This document shows, piece by piece, positions 19,006 to 28,663 of a DNA stretch of 64,000 nucleotides. Under the pieces are notes generated by a model. It saw nothing but the letters and a program-made list of their open reading frames with translations. It was not told the DNA's origin and searched no databases. A program made the translations under genes and the position numbers. Numbering within the stretch: the first letter of the stretch is position 1; every line of letters begins with the position of its first letter. Source of the DNA: Prevotella sp. (GTDB lineage: Bacteria > Bacteroidota > Bacteroidia > Bacteroidales > Bacteroidaceae); the NCBI GenBank assembly GCA_017462915.1, contig JAFTQG010000048.1, positions 1 to 64,000 of the forward strand, written 5' to 3'.

Positions 19006-19401
19006 ATGATAGCCACCATACCATATATAGAGCATAAGTTTCAGGAATACAACATGCTGATGTTTGACGGCAAGTTGCCAGAACTGCCGATAAAGCTGAG
19101 CCGGGCAAAGACCTCGCTCGGCCAACTTGCATTCAAGCGCAAGCGGACATGGTACGGCAAGGTGGTGCTTTATGACTTCCGTCTACGCATAAGTACACAG
19201 TTCGACCTTCCCGAAAAAGAACTGGAGGATGTCATAATACACGAGATGATACATTATTATATATTTGTCAGCAAGCAGAAAGACAAGAGTGCCCACGGGC
19301 CTCTGTTCAGACAAATCATGAAAGAGATAAACGCCCGGTACGGCAGGAGCGTCTCCATCTCGCGCAAGCAAAAGGACCTTACGGCAACGACAGACATCTG
19401 A
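19006..19401 (+). CDS. SprT-like zinc metalloprotease-fold protein
   Basis: The protein has 131 residues from the ATG at 19006 (MIATIPYIEHKF); the longer frame from 18919 overlaps the promoter. The HExxH motif is HEMIHYYIF (about residue 80), with a later His in SAHGPLFRQIM. The family includes SprT and the human DNA-protein crosslink protease Spartan; bacterial members are little studied. A TATTTTTG -7 box is at 18934-18941. It is the first gene of a likely unit with purN 24 bases later. Confidence 0.85.
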   Translation: MIATIPYIEHKFQEYNMLMFDGKLPELPIKLSRAKTSLGQLAFKRKRTWYGKVVLYDFRLRISTQFDLPEKELEDVIIHEMIHYYIFVSKQKDKSAHGPLFRQIMKEINARYGRSVSISRKQKDLTATTDI

Positions 19402-19425
19402 CATCACGCAAAAAGACTATAGCAA

Positions 19426-20109
19426 ATGAAAAAGAAAATAGCCATCTTCGCAAGCGGCAACGGCACTAACTGCGAGAATATCATACAGTATTTCAAGAAC
19501 CATGGAGGCGCAGAGGTTTCTCTCGTCGTCTGCAACAAGAAGGACGCGTTTGTTCGTCAGCGTGCAGAGCAACACGGTGTGCCGTCTGTCGTCATTACCA
19601 AGCGACAGTTTGAGGAGGAGCAGGAGCATGTGCTGGAAAGCGTGGCAGGAGCAGACCTCATCGTGCTTGCCGGATTTCTCCTGCGCATACCCGACTATCT
19701 CATAGAGAAATTCCCGAACAGGATTATAAACATCCACCCTTCCCTACTGCCGAAGTTCGGAGGCAAAGGCATGTGGGGACACCATGTGCACCAGGCGGTG
19801 AAGGATGCAGGAGAGACCGAGACGGGAATAACGATACATTATGTCAGTTCGGAGATAGACAAGGGCGGACATATCGCACAGTTCAAGGTGGCATTGCAGG
19901 AGAGCGACAGCGTAGAGGATATAGAAAAGAAAGTCCATCTCCTCGAGAAAGAGCATTTCCCGAAGGTCATAGGCCAGCTGTTGTCTGACGCTGGACTGAC
20001 AGAATACGAGCGTTACTGTCGTGAACAGGCTTTGCAGCAGGAAGAGGAATTTGACGACGGACGATGCTTTCCTGATATGCCGGAAGGGCAATTCGTCAGA
20101 GGACATTGA
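19426..20109 (+). CDS. purN: Phosphoribosylglycinamide formyltransferase
   Basis: This folate-dependent enzyme formylates GAR in purine synthesis. The N-terminal IAIFASGNGTNCENIIQYF binds the substrate; INIHPSLLPKFGGKGMWG contains the catalytic histidine and loop; GITIHYVSSEIDKGG follows with the conserved His and Asp. The 227 residues exceed the usual 190-210 because of a 35-residue acidic C-terminal tail after the last helix. It lies between sprT-like and a membrane-protein gene, all on the plus strand. Confidence 0.95.
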   Translation: MKKKIAIFASGNGTNCENIIQYFKNHGGAEVSLVVCNKKDAFVRQRAEQHGVPSVVITKRQFEEEQEHVLESVAGADLIVLAGFLLRIPDYLIEKFPNRIINIHPSLLPKFGGKGMWGHHVHQAVKDAGETETGITIHYVSSEIDKGGHIAQFKVALQESDSVEDIEKKVHLLEKEHFPKVIGQLLSDAGLTEYERYCREQALQQEEEFDDGRCFPDMPEGQFVRGH

Positions 20110-20157
20110 CAGCATAATGCCGTCAGCATAAACAGGACACAGATATAAATATATTTA

Positions 20158-20892
20158 ATGAACAAGAAAGACAGGATAATATCATTCTTCTGGCAACACA
20201 TCCTGCTGCTCGTCTCACTGTATATCATGACACTCGGCGTTGCCGTATGTGTCCGCTCTGGAGTCGGTTCAAGCGTGATAAGCGTGTTGCCGTATGTATT
20301 TGAAAGTGCAGGAAAGGCCTTCGGCAATGTCCCGGCACTTACCATCGGGCAGTATACATACATCATGAACGGCATATTGGTGGCTGGGCAAATAGCCATT
20401 CTCCGCAGAAGATTTGAGTGGGTACAGCTTTTCCAGCTTGTCATCGGGACAATCTTCGGTTTCCTCATTGATGTAAACATGTCGCATACGGCATGGCTGG
20501 CTCCCGATGCTGTATGGCAAAAGGGCATTGCACAGCTTGCCGGATGCACTATTCTCGGCATAGGTATAGCCTTCGAGGTAAGATGCGGCAGCGTGACGAT
20601 GCCCGGCGAAGGCTTTCCCGTCGCCATAAGTAAAGTCACTGGCAGACCTTTCCCCAAGGTGAAGATAGCGGTCGACATCACCTTTGTTGTCCTTGGAGTC
20701 ATGGCGAGTTTCATGTTCTTCGGCCAATGGATGTGGCATATCATCGGAGTGGGCACGCTCTTTGCGATGTTTTATGTAGGGATGGCAGTGCGTATGGTAG
20801 GCAAGCACATCGGGTGGTTTGACAGGGTACTTGTATATAAGCCGGGATTCAGACGATATATCTACGGTCTGGCAAAACATATTTACAGATAA
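20158..20892 (+). CDS. YczE/YitT-like integral membrane protein (DUF6198 type)
   Basis: The 244-residue protein has about six hydrophobic spans. The first is LLLVSLYIMTLGVAVCVRSG, followed by GVGSSVISVLPYVF, a pattern shared with YczE/YyaS proteins. A loop with MPGEGFPVAISKVTG and a late basic end KPGFRRYIYGLAKHIYR are also visible. It is presumably a transporter or permease of unknown substrate. It is followed by a cupin gene and queF; whether it handles a queuosine precursor is open. Confidence 0.8.
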   Translation: MNKKDRIISFFWQHILLLVSLYIMTLGVAVCVRSGVGSSVISVLPYVFESAGKAFGNVPALTIGQYTYIMNGILVAGQIAILRRRFEWVQLFQLVIGTIFGFLIDVNMSHTAWLAPDAVWQKGIAQLAGCTILGIGIAFEVRCGSVTMPGEGFPVAISKVTGRPFPKVKIAVDITFVVLGVMASFMFFGQWMWHIIGVGTLFAMFYVGMAVRMVGKHIGWFDRVLVYKPGFRRYIYGLAKHIYR

Positions 20893-20925
20893 GACGCTTT
20901 TTAACAATACTAAGCAACAAATACG

Positions 20926-21255
20926 ATGGTCATAGATTTCAACACGATGGAAGACGCCGCCTTCCCTAATTTCAAAGGCGGAGAGAAGGAGTTGCAGGCG
21001 AAGATGTTCTGGGACGGTACAAACAGGATAATGCGAGGTATGCTGATTCCCGGTGCAAGTATCGGCGAGCATCTGCATGACACCAACTCGGAGATACTGT
21101 TTGTAATAAAGGGCGAGGGAACTGTCATAGACGATGGCACGGCGCATCCTGTCCGAGAAGGCCAGTGTGTCTATTGCCCGAAAGGACATTCGCACAGCCT
21201 TATAAACTCCGGCAACGAGGATTTGATATTTTATGCCGCAGTGCCTAATCAATAA
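20926..21255 (+). CDS. Small single-domain cupin
   Basis: The 109-residue protein has a cupin barrel with motif 1 [21 protein letters not shown] (two histidines and a glutamate as metal ligands) and motif 2 [12 protein letters not shown]. It has no extra domain, and the substrate is unknown. It lies 33 bases after the membrane-protein gene and 20 bases before queF, so all three are probably co-transcribed. Confidence 0.88.
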   Translation: MVIDFNTMEDAAFPNFKGGEKELQAKMFWDGTNRIMRGMLIPGASIGEHLHDTNSEILFVIKGEGTVIDDGTAHPVREGQCVYCPKGHSHSLINSGNEDLIFYAAVPNQ

Positions 21256-21275
21256 CCAAAATAAAACACAAGGAA

Positions 21276-21743
21276 ATGAGTAACGACAGAGAGCAAGAAG
21301 GGCTGACACAGCTTGGCAGAAAGACCGAATACAGAAGCGACTATGCTCCAGAGGTTCTGGAGACATTCCAGAACAAACATCCTGAGAACGATTACTGGGT
21401 GCAGTTCAACTGCCCTGAATTTACATCACTATGCCCTATCACAGGACAGCCGGACTTTGCCGAGATAAAGATAATGTATCTGCCTGACGAGAAGATGGTA
21501 GAGAGCAAAAGCCTGAAATTATACCTCTTCAGCTTCCGCAATCATGGAGACTTCCACGAGGATTGCGTAAACAAGATAATGAAGGACCTTGTCCGTCTGA
21601 TGGACCCGAAATACATTGAGGTGACGGGACTCTTCACCCCACGTGGCGGCATAAGCATATATCCGTTTGCCAACTACGGTCGTCCCGGCACGAAATATGA
21701 AAGGCTTGCGGAGGAGAGGCTTATGAGCCACGGGCTCGTGTGA
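21276..21743 (+). CDS. queF: NADPH-dependent 7-cyano-7-deazaguanine reductase
   Basis: QueF reduces preQ0 to preQ1 in queuosine biosynthesis, the only nitrile-to-amine reduction known in biology. The 155-residue unimodular type is seen: [20 protein letters not shown] with the catalytic Cys, [20 protein letters not shown] with the QueF signature ESKS, and [15 protein letters not shown] with the catalytic His/Asp. No other que gene is near. It ends the sprT-purN-membrane-cupin run. Confidence 0.96.
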   Translation: MSNDREQEGLTQLGRKTEYRSDYAPEVLETFQNKHPENDYWVQFNCPEFTSLCPITGQPDFAEIKIMYLPDEKMVESKSLKLYLFSFRNHGDFHEDCVNKIMKDLVRLMDPKYIEVTGLFTPRGGISIYPFANYGRPGTKYERLAEERLMSHGLV

Positions 21744-21751
21744 GGTTATAC

Positions 21752-21860
21752 GGGTATGAGTTGGGAGTTGTGCGGTTGGACGGTTATACGGTTATACGGT
21801 TATACGGAGATTACTCTCCTATAACTCATAACTAACAACTCATAACTAACAACTCATAAC
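21752..21860. repeat. Short tandem repeats between convergent genes
   Basis: Three copies of the 8-mer CGGTTATA (21781-21804) are followed by a small GGAGA/TCTCC hairpin (21806-21820) and nearly three copies of the 14-mer AACTCATAACTAAC (21823-21860). The left half is G/T-rich and the right half A/C-rich, so the two can pair imperfectly. This may act as a bidirectional terminator between queF and the M64 gene. Confidence 0.7.
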
Positions 21861-23099
21861 CTACTCCGTGTAGAATCTTATAAGATTTGTTATCGCCTGT
21901 TTGCAGGCTGGGCAGAAATCAGGGTTCTCATTCGTGCGCATACGGCAATCCAGACATGCACGATAGACACCTTTTAATGAATAACCTGCACCTTCAAACT
22001 TCCCGACTGTAGGGTCTTTACCTATAAGATTCTCCCACTTTCCCGTAAAATCAACGTTTGTAGTTATATTTTTCTCCCATGGCTCCACATCAAGAGGATA
22101 CATGGGGATGTCTTCCGTCTCATAGGCATACTCGTCTGCCAGTCCTGCGAAACTGTGCCCGAACTCATGGACGACGACAGGACGGTATTTCGGATGGTGG
22201 GTCATGGCGAGATTATAGGAGTTAAGAATACCTCCGCCACCGTATTTGTCCGTGTTTACAAGGACTATGATATGCTCGTACGGTATGCCTGCAAGCCAAT
22301 CATGAAGGTCTTTCAGATGCAACGTGGTAAGATAACGGTCACTGTAGAAAGTGTCAAAATTGGAATGTAGGGCGGTATTCAACCATTTGCCGTTCCCAGG
22401 TTCGCTCGTACCGCTGTCTACAGATGGAGACTTTACGGCAACAACGCTGAAACAGTCGCGGAAAGACTTGAACGGTTCATGCGCAAACAACGCTTCCACT
22501 GCTATGCGTGCATCATTGAGAAACACAGGCATTTCATCTTTTTTGTAGCCTTCTGCCACAAAAGCGATGCGGATACACCTTGCAGAGTCTGCCGGAGACT
22601 GCAATACATCATACGGTGTGGTGCCGCCTTTCGCCAACTGCCGAATAAGTATGTCTCTCGGCACGACGGTATGCGTCATCGTCGTCATCGTCTCTCGGCG
22701 GTTGTCCATAAGACGGACCGTGATATCTACAGTGTCCTTAGGCATAGGTATAAGAAAGACATTCTCGAAAGAACGGCTTTTCTCTTTCGCCTCATCATAG
22801 CTAAGCCACTCCTGGAACAATGTCGAGAAAGAGTTACGGTAGATGACATCTCCGCTTCTGTGTTTCCTTACTATTATCTGCCCATTGCCCTCTACCGGGA
22901 CTTCGGAAAGGCGCTTGCGTTTGCCAAACCATCCATCAAACGTAGACAACTCATCGACGGAAACCATCTGAGTAGTTGCGTTTCCCGAAAATGTGTAGTC
23001 GATACGCAATGTCTTGTCTACAAAATTATCATCAAAATCCTGTGCATCTGCCAGACAGGAAACCAGCAGGCATAGTATCAAAATCCTGTATTTCATCAT
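21861..23099 (-). CDS. Secreted M64-type metallopeptidase
   Basis: The 412-residue protein has a signal peptide ending LADAQ. An N-terminal beta-rich domain (about 25-150) precedes the M64 peptidase domain with IRIAFVAEGYKKDEM and the zinc site VVHEFGHSFAGLADEY (metzincin-like HExxHxxGxxD). A cysteine cluster, CLDCRMRTNENPDFCPACK, lies near the C-terminus and may bind another zinc or form disulfides. M64 includes a Clostridium IgA protease; the substrate here is unknown. Its start overlaps the folK stop by 4 bases (ATGA), so translation is probably coupled. Confidence 0.9.
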   Translation of the reverse strand: MMKYRILILCLLVSCLADAQDFDDNFVDKTLRIDYTFSGNATTQMVSVDELSTFDGWFGKRKRLSEVPVEGNGQIIVRKHRSGDVIYRNSFSTLFQEWLSYDEAKEKSRSFENVFLIPMPKDTVDITVRLMDNRRETMTTMTHTVVPRDILIRQLAKGGTTPYDVLQSPADSARCIRIAFVAEGYKKDEMPVFLNDARIAVEALFAHEPFKSFRDCFSVVAVKSPSVDSGTSEPGNGKWLNTALHSNFDTFYSDRYLTTLHLKDLHDWLAGIPYEHIIVLVNTDKYGGGGILNSYNLAMTHHPKYRPVVVHEFGHSFAGLADEYAYETEDIPMYPLDVEPWEKNITTNVDFTGKWENLIGKDPTVGKFEGAGYSLKGVYRACLDCRMRTNENPDFCPACKQAITNLIRFYTE

Positions 23100-23431
23100 T
23101 CCAACTCTTTCAATAACATTATATTATATTCACGCATCATATCGTCAGGCTTATAGCAATGCCCGTCATATTGCAGTATATCCACATCTATGGGGATAAC
23201 CTCCCTGTCCTCTGTCCTGCCAAGCCTTTTCTCTATATTCTTGGTACAGGTTCTCAGTTCTGCATAAGAAAGAGACGTCTCGCCTACTCCGACAGCATTG
23301 TAATATCCGTCACCTGTATATCGGGATGCAGAAAAACGAATTGCAGAGAAGGAACATGACAGTTCCCTCTCTGCAATTTCTATATTCTCCATTTGGTTCT
23401 TGTTCGAACCTAATGATATGATTACCTTCAT
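23096..23431 (-). CDS. folK: Short HPPK-like protein (folate pyrophosphokinase family)
   Basis: The frame from 23431 (MKVIISLGSNKNQ) has 111 residues, against about 160 for typical HPPK, which transfers pyrophosphate from ATP to hydroxymethyl-dihydropterin. The start IISLGSN, the GRTEDREVIPIDVDILQYDG metal-binding end and NAVGVGETSLSYAEL are visible. The stretch with the usual YET-PxG loop is shortened. It may be a compact active form common in Bacteroidetes or an inactive relative. The frame can extend to 23455 (MEYKVSTI). It lies 40 bases after proS and overlaps the peptidase gene. Confidence 0.75.
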   Translation of the reverse strand: MKVIISLGSNKNQMENIEIAERELSCSFSAIRFSASRYTGDGYYNAVGVGETSLSYAELRTCTKNIEKRLGRTEDREVIPIDVDILQYDGHCYKPDDMMREYNIMLLKELE

Positions 23432-23470
23432 AATCGTGGAAACTTTATACTCCACAAAGGAAGCCTTCTC

Positions 23471-24952
23471 TTAATAAGAGCGGGCTATGATGACACGATA
23501 CTTGGACGGCTTGCCTGATACCATATCGACACCCGGTGTCTGCTCGTATGCGAAAGGCACGCAACGGATTGTAGCCTGTGTCTCCTCCTTTATCTTCGCC
23601 TCGGTCTCTTCTGTACCGTCCCAGTGGCAAAGGAAGAAGCCGCCGTCTTTCACACGCTCCTTGAACTCTTCGTAATTGTCACATTCGTAGACATGCTCGT
23701 CACGGAACTTACGGGCTTTCTCGAATATATTCTTCTGGATATCGTCAAGAAGTGCCTCGACATGTTCTGCTATACCTTCAAATGGTACAGATTCCTTCTC
23801 CAGTGTATCACGACGCATCAGTTCGATAGTGCCGTTTTCTATATCACGTGCTCCCATGGCGAGACGTACAGGAACGCCCTTCAGCTCATAGTCGGCGAAC
23901 TTGAATCCAGGACGTTTGTTGTCTGCATCATCATACTTAACAGAGATGCCCTTTTTGCGAAGCTCGTCAATGACAGGCTGTATCTTCTCTGTCACGGCAT
24001 CCCTCTGCTCAGGCTTGTTGGCAATAGGGATAATCACTACCTGAATAGGAGCGAGTTTCGGAGGGAGTACCAGACCGTTGTCATCAGAGTGGGTCATGAT
24101 AAGTGCACCGATAAGACGTGTAGACACGCCCCAAGATGTAGCCCAGACGTATTCCGGCTTATTCTCCTTATTAAGGAATGTTACGTCGAATGACTTCGCA
24201 AAGTTCTGCCCGAGGAAATGTGATGTACCGCTCTGCAAAGCCTTACCGTCCTGCATCATAGCCTCAATGGTATATGTATCCAAGGCTCCGGCAAAGCGTT
24301 CCGTCTCAGACTTCACACCCTGCAACACAGGGACAGCCATGAAATTCTCTGCAAAATCAGCATATACTTTAAGCATCTTCTGTGCCTCTGCCTCTGCCTC
24401 CTCACGGGTAGCATGAGCGGTATGGCCTTCCTGCCACAGGAACTCTGAGGTGCGCAGGAACGGACGCGTACGCATCTCCCAACGCATCACATTACACCAC
24501 TGATTGCACATCAGAGGAAGGTCGCGATAAGAATGTATCCAGTTCTTGTATGTATTCCAGATGATAGTCTCTGATGTAGGACGTACTATCAGTTCCTCCT
24601 CCAGACGAGCCTCAGGATCCACAACGACGGAATTGCCGTCCTCTGAAGATTTCAGACGGTAGTGTGTCACCACAGCACACTCTTTGGCAAAGCCTTTTAC
24701 ATGCTCAGCCTCTCGTGAAAGGAAAGACTTTGGTATAAGAAGCGGGAAATAGGCGTTCTGGACACCTGTCTCCTTGAACATACGGTCAAGTTCCGCCTGC
24801 ATTTTCTCCCAGATAGCGTATCCGTAAGGCTTGATTACCATACAGCCACGCACAGCACTCTGCTCTGCGAGGTCTGACTTCACAATGAGGTCATTGTACC
24901 ACTGGCTATAATTTTCTGCTCGTTTCGTGAGTTCTTTTAATTCTTTTGCCAT
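23471..24952 (-). CDS. proS: Prolyl-tRNA synthetase, short (eukaryote/archaeal-like) type
   Basis: This class II enzyme charges tRNA-Pro. From the ATG at 24952 ([18 protein letters not shown]) it has 493 residues; the open frame continues to 25159 but the extra part is not protein-like and covers a -7 box (24982-24989). Seen: [20 protein letters not shown] (motif 1 area), [26 protein letters not shown] (motif 2), the [16 protein letters not shown] region, and a C-terminal zinc-type domain ending in a Tyr, RVIIARSY. The bacterial editing insertion is absent, as in ProS type 3. Confidence 0.96.
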   Translation of the reverse strand: MAKELKELTKRAENYSQWYNDLIVKSDLAEQSAVRGCMVIKPYGYAIWEKMQAELDRMFKETGVQNAYFPLLIPKSFLSREAEHVKGFAKECAVVTHYRLKSSEDGNSVVVDPEARLEEELIVRPTSETIIWNTYKNWIHSYRDLPLMCNQWCNVMRWEMRTRPFLRTSEFLWQEGHTAHATREEAEAEAQKMLKVYADFAENFMAVPVLQGVKSETERFAGALDTYTIEAMMQDGKALQSGTSHFLGQNFAKSFDVTFLNKENKPEYVWATSWGVSTRLIGALIMTHSDDNGLVLPPKLAPIQVVIIPIANKPEQRDAVTEKIQPVIDELRKKGISVKYDDADNKRPGFKFADYELKGVPVRLAMGARDIENGTIELMRRDTLEKESVPFEGIAEHVEALLDDIQKNIFEKARKFRDEHVYECDNYEEFKERVKDGGFFLCHWDGTEETEAKIKEETQATIRCVPFAYEQTPGVDMVSGKPSKYRVIIARSY

Positions 24953-25345
24953 AACTTTGTTTCTTTGTTCACATTTTGATGCAAAATTACAAAAAAAACT
25001 CGAATAACATGCCCATTGTTGAAAAAATCTTCTGTTTACTACAATATTAATATAATAATTGAAATATATTACGCCACGTCCTGATGAGAATGGCTGCATA
25101 TTCAGACTTTGCCTGAAACAGCCAGCAACTACACTGCTCTTTATTCCATCAACAGACAAACACGGTCAAATACAGCCTACAAAGTTGACTACCTACAAGT
25201 TTATCGCCCAAAATAAACGAACCTCTTTTGCATTAAATGACGTTTTTTATATAAATAGGCAAAAAAACAATGTATTTTTGTCTTGATTTAGAATAATTTT
25301 TAGTAACTTTGAACCCAAAATAGTTAAACTAACATATACTAAAAA
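24953..25345. promoter_or_regulatory. Divergent spacer with promoters for proS and the arabinose locus
   Basis: No gene is visible. On the minus strand TAATTTTG at 24982-24989 is the likely proS -7 box. On the plus strand TAACTTTG (25304-25311) is the likely -7 box for araM, with TTTG at 25277-25280 or CTTG at 25282-25285 as -33 candidates. AraR operators would be expected here; I could not identify one by eye. Confidence 0.55.
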
Positions 25346-26521
25346 ATGAATTTCAAAAAAAACTTCCTGTTTTCCGCAGTAGCAATAATGGCCTTAACTG
25401 CCTGTACATCAGACGATAGTACGCAACTGACAGTATCAGGGCTCAATCCTGCGGCATTTGACTCCATCATCAACAACAAACCTGTAAAGCTATATACGCT
25501 TAAGAACAATAACGGCATGGAGGCGTGCATAACCAACTATGGTGCACGTGTAGTTTCCCTTGTCGTTCCAGACAAAGACGGCAAGCCTACAGATGTCGTA
25601 CTTGGCTTTGACAATCTCAAGCAATACACGGACACCCTCAACTCTCCAAGTGATTACGGCTCTTCTGTAGGACGTTATGCAAACCGCATCAATCAGGGAA
25701 AAGCGACTATCGACGGTAAGGAGTATCAATTCAAGCAGAACGACGGCAAGCATTGTCTTCACGGCGGCGGCACGACCGGATGGATGAATAAGGTCTATGA
25801 CGCAGAGCAGATCGGAGACTCAATCCTTAAACTTACCATCGTCGCCGAGGACGGAGAGAACGGTTTCCCTGGCACAGTAACTGCTACCACTACATATAAA
25901 GTAACGGCTGACAATACCCTTGATATTGTCTGGGAAGCAACTACTGACAAGGAAACCATCATCAATCAGACAAATCACAACTACTACAACCTTAACGGTG
26001 ACTTGTCAAAAGTCGGCACAGACATGATACTTTATGTCAACGCTGACGACTTCACACCTTCTGACAATACATTCATGACTACTGGTGAGATTGTGCCTGT
26101 AGAAGGCACGCCTATGGACTTCCGCACTCCACACGCTATAGCCGATTCAATAAACTCGGAATACATACAGGTGAAGAATGCCGGAGGATATGATCACAAC
26201 TACTGCCTTAATACATATAAGGACGGTAAGGGTGACGACACCACTGTATGTGCCTCCCTCTACTCGCCAAAGACTGGAATATTCATGGAAATGTTCACCA
26301 ACGAGCCTGGTGTTCAGGTTTACAGTGCTAACTTCCAAGGTGTAGGTAAAGATGCGGAGATTATACGCAAGCATGGTCTGAAATATCCAAAACATGTCAG
26401 CGTATGCCTTGAGAGCCAGAAGTATCCTGATTCTCCTAACAAAAAGGATTGGGCACAGCCGACTCTAAAGCCAGGAGAGAAATATTACAGCCATGCAGCT
26501 TACAGATTCTCTGTAAAATGA
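25346..26521 (+). CDS. araM: Aldose 1-epimerase, lipoprotein
   Basis: Mutarotase interconverts alpha and beta anomers of free sugars, here probably L-arabinose. The 391 residues begin with a lipoprotein signal, lipobox LTAC, so the protein is membrane-anchored in the periplasm. GalM features: RYANRINQG, NQTNHNYYNL with the catalytic His, GGYDHNYCLN and CLESQKYPDSPNK with the catalytic Glu. It opens the arabinose locus, in the araM-araP order known in Bacteroides. Gene name by analogy with the Bacteroides thetaiotaomicron locus. Confidence 0.9.
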   Translation: MNFKKNFLFSAVAIMALTACTSDDSTQLTVSGLNPAAFDSIINNKPVKLYTLKNNNGMEACITNYGARVVSLVVPDKDGKPTDVVLGFDNLKQYTDTLNSPSDYGSSVGRYANRINQGKATIDGKEYQFKQNDGKHCLHGGGTTGWMNKVYDAEQIGDSILKLTIVAEDGENGFPGTVTATTTYKVTADNTLDIVWEATTDKETIINQTNHNYYNLNGDLSKVGTDMILYVNADDFTPSDNTFMTTGEIVPVEGTPMDFRTPHAIADSINSEYIQVKNAGGYDHNYCLNTYKDGKGDDTTVCASLYSPKTGIFMEMFTNEPGVQVYSANFQGVGKDAEIIRKHGLKYPKHVSVCLESQKYPDSPNKKDWAQPTLKPGEKYYSHAAYRFSVK

Positions 26522-26592
26522 CAGAGAAACGCCATGGTATAACATCATGAAAACTAACAACTAACAACTAACAAACAAAAACCATAAAACCA

Positions 26593-28575
26593 ATGAGCGT
26601 AATTGAAGCATTACAGAACAACGGCTTTGCGACCATCGACTATGTCGTATTTGCCGCCTACATCGTCCTGCTTGTAGGTCTCGGTATATTCTTGAGCCGT
26701 AGCAAGAAGGGTGAAGAGAAATCATCAACAGACTATTTCCTTGCCGGCAACACACTGACATGGTGGGCAGTCGGCGCATCACTTATCGCAGCGAATATAT
26801 CTGCTGAGCAGTTTATCGGAATGTCCGGTTCGGCATTCGCATCAGGAATAGCCCAGGCTGCATACGAACTTATGGCAGCGGCAACACTGCTTGTTGTCGG
26901 CAAATTCCTCCTGCCACTGATGATTGAGAAGAAAATCTTCACCATACCACAATTCCTCCGCGAGCGTTACAACTGGGGAGTCGGACTCGCCTTCTCACTG
27001 TTATGGCTCTTTCTGTATGTCTTTGTGAACCTGACATCTGTAGCTTGGCTCGGCGCACTTGCCATACAGCAGATTCTCGGTCTTCCGACAGATATGATAA
27101 TACAGTTCGGCGGTATGGAGATTGACCAAGTCCGTATGGTCATCATTCTCGTGCTCTTCGTCATCGCCGGCCTATATTCTATATATGGTGGACTCGCATC
27201 TGTAGCATGGACAGACGTCATGCAGGTTACATTCCTTGTCGGCGGTGGTCTGATTACAGCATACGCCGCACTGTCTGTGATTGGTGCTGAAGTCTGGGGT
27301 TGTGGAGCTTTTGAAGCCCTTGGAAACATATACAGCTGGTGTATAGACCAGGCTGGCGACAAGCATTTCAACCTTGTTGTCACAAGAAACGAGGAGCTTT
27401 ATCCTGTCATCAACGGTGTTGTCGAGAATGGCGTGACAATCCAGAAGGAAGACCCATACTTCACAAACCCAGGTATTGTGCTTATATTCGGTGCACTGTG
27501 GTTGACAAACCTCGGCTATTGGGGCTTCAACCAATACATCATACAGAAGGGTCTTGCAGCCAAGTCTCTTGATGAAGCTAAGAAAGGTATGATTTTCGCA
27601 GCATTCCTTAAGATTCTTATCCCATTCATCGTCTGCATCCCTGGTGTATGTGCATTCTATATCATGAACGGTGACGGCGAAGCCCTTGAAGCACTGCGCC
27701 TTACTTTAGCCGGAAGCATCGAGCGTTCTGATGATGCATATCCATTCCTTATACGCAACTTCACTCCGACCTTTGTAAAAGGCCTTTCTTTCGCAGCACT
27801 TGCAGCTGCTGTAATATCCTCACTTGCGTCAATGTTCAACTCTACTTCTACATTGTTTACAATGGATATCTACAAGCAGTTCATCAACAAGAACGCCAGC
27901 GAGAGACAGCTTGTTACAGTCGGCCGTATTACTTCCGTAAGTGCGCTTCTTATAGCTCTCATCGCCGTTTATCCATTGATGGGCGGCATTGACCAGGCAT
28001 TCCAGTTCATACAGGAGTATTCTGCATTCGTATATCCAGGCGTTGTCGTAATCTTCGGCCTCGGTCTACTTTGGAAGCGTGCTTCCGGTGCAGCAGCCGT
28101 AGCTGCCGCATTCGGTACATTCTTCTTCTCAATACTGTTCAAGTTCACATTGCCGGATGTACCGTTCCTCATCCGCTCCGGCTATGTATTCATTGTGCTT
28201 ATCGTGATGTTTGTCACCATATCACTCTACAGCAACAAGGCTGTAAAAGCAGACGAACTCAGCGAGGATACAATAAAGACACAGCTGTTCTGGAGCAAGG
28301 TCCTTTATGCTGTATCAATACTCTCTGTCGTATTCCTCGTACTGTCATTCTTCGACCACACATTGGCAATCCATGGTGTTCAGGGAGCAATGATATTCTT
28401 CGCGGCCATGACGGCAACAATAGGATTCTACCTCCGTTCCAATGCACTTGACACAGTACAGGATCCTAAGCTGGTTGCTATCGATCTTGATATATTCAAG
28501 ACAGACAAAGCATTCAACTTTGGTGCTGCAGGAGTAATCATCATCCTCACAATACTTTATATTGTACTTTGGTAA
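26593..28575 (+). CDS. araP: Sodium/sugar symporter (SSS family)
   Basis: The 660-residue inner-membrane transporter is of the SGLT type with about 14 predicted spans. Seen: the N-terminal DYFLAGNTLTWWAVGASLIA and ISAEQFIGMSGSAF signature, the sodium-site helix SFAALAAAVISSLASMFNST and the long helix near the C-terminus. It probably imports L-arabinose with sodium. The context supports this: araM upstream and araR-araD-araA-araB downstream. The name follows the Bacteroides locus. Confidence 0.9.
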   Translation: MSVIEALQNNGFATIDYVVFAAYIVLLVGLGIFLSRSKKGEEKSSTDYFLAGNTLTWWAVGASLIAANISAEQFIGMSGSAFASGIAQAAYELMAAATLLVVGKFLLPLMIEKKIFTIPQFLRERYNWGVGLAFSLLWLFLYVFVNLTSVAWLGALAIQQILGLPTDMIIQFGGMEIDQVRMVIILVLFVIAGLYSIYGGLASVAWTDVMQVTFLVGGGLITAYAALSVIGAEVWGCGAFEALGNIYSWCIDQAGDKHFNLVVTRNEELYPVINGVVENGVTIQKEDPYFTNPGIVLIFGALWLTNLGYWGFNQYIIQKGLAAKSLDEAKKGMIFAAFLKILIPFIVCIPGVCAFYIMNGDGEALEALRLTLAGSIERSDDAYPFLIRNFTPTFVKGLSFAALAAAVISSLASMFNSTSTLFTMDIYKQFINKNASERQLVTVGRITSVSALLIALIAVYPLMGGIDQAFQFIQEYSAFVYPGVVVIFGLGLLWKRASGAAAVAAAFGTFFFSILFKFTLPDVPFLIRSGYVFIVLIVMFVTISLYSNKAVKADELSEDTIKTQLFWSKVLYAVSILSVVFLVLSFFDHTLAIHGVQGAMIFFAAMTATIGFYLRSNALDTVQDPKLVAIDLDIFKTDKAFNFGAAGVIIILTILYIVLW

Positions 28576-28592
28576 ACATTAGACTATATATT

Positions 28593-28630
28593 AAGGTGTA
28601 GCTTCTGGTTCTGTCCACAGGCTACACCTT
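28593..28630 (+). promoter_or_regulatory. Hairpin between araP and araR
   Basis: AAGGTGTAGC (28593-28602) and GCTACACCTT (28621-28630) form a perfect 10-bp stem with an 18-base loop. No T-run follows, so it may weaken or process the transcript rather than end it. Confidence 0.5.
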
Positions 28631-28663
28631 CACCCTATTCTTTCGGAAAAAACATATATATAA

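Noticed and set aside
20269-21366. 365-residue minus-strand frame across three genes
   Set aside because: It crosses the membrane protein, cupin and queF genes on the other strand.
24953-25159. Upstream extension of proS
   Set aside because: It covers a -7 box at 24982-24989 and the residues are not protein-like.
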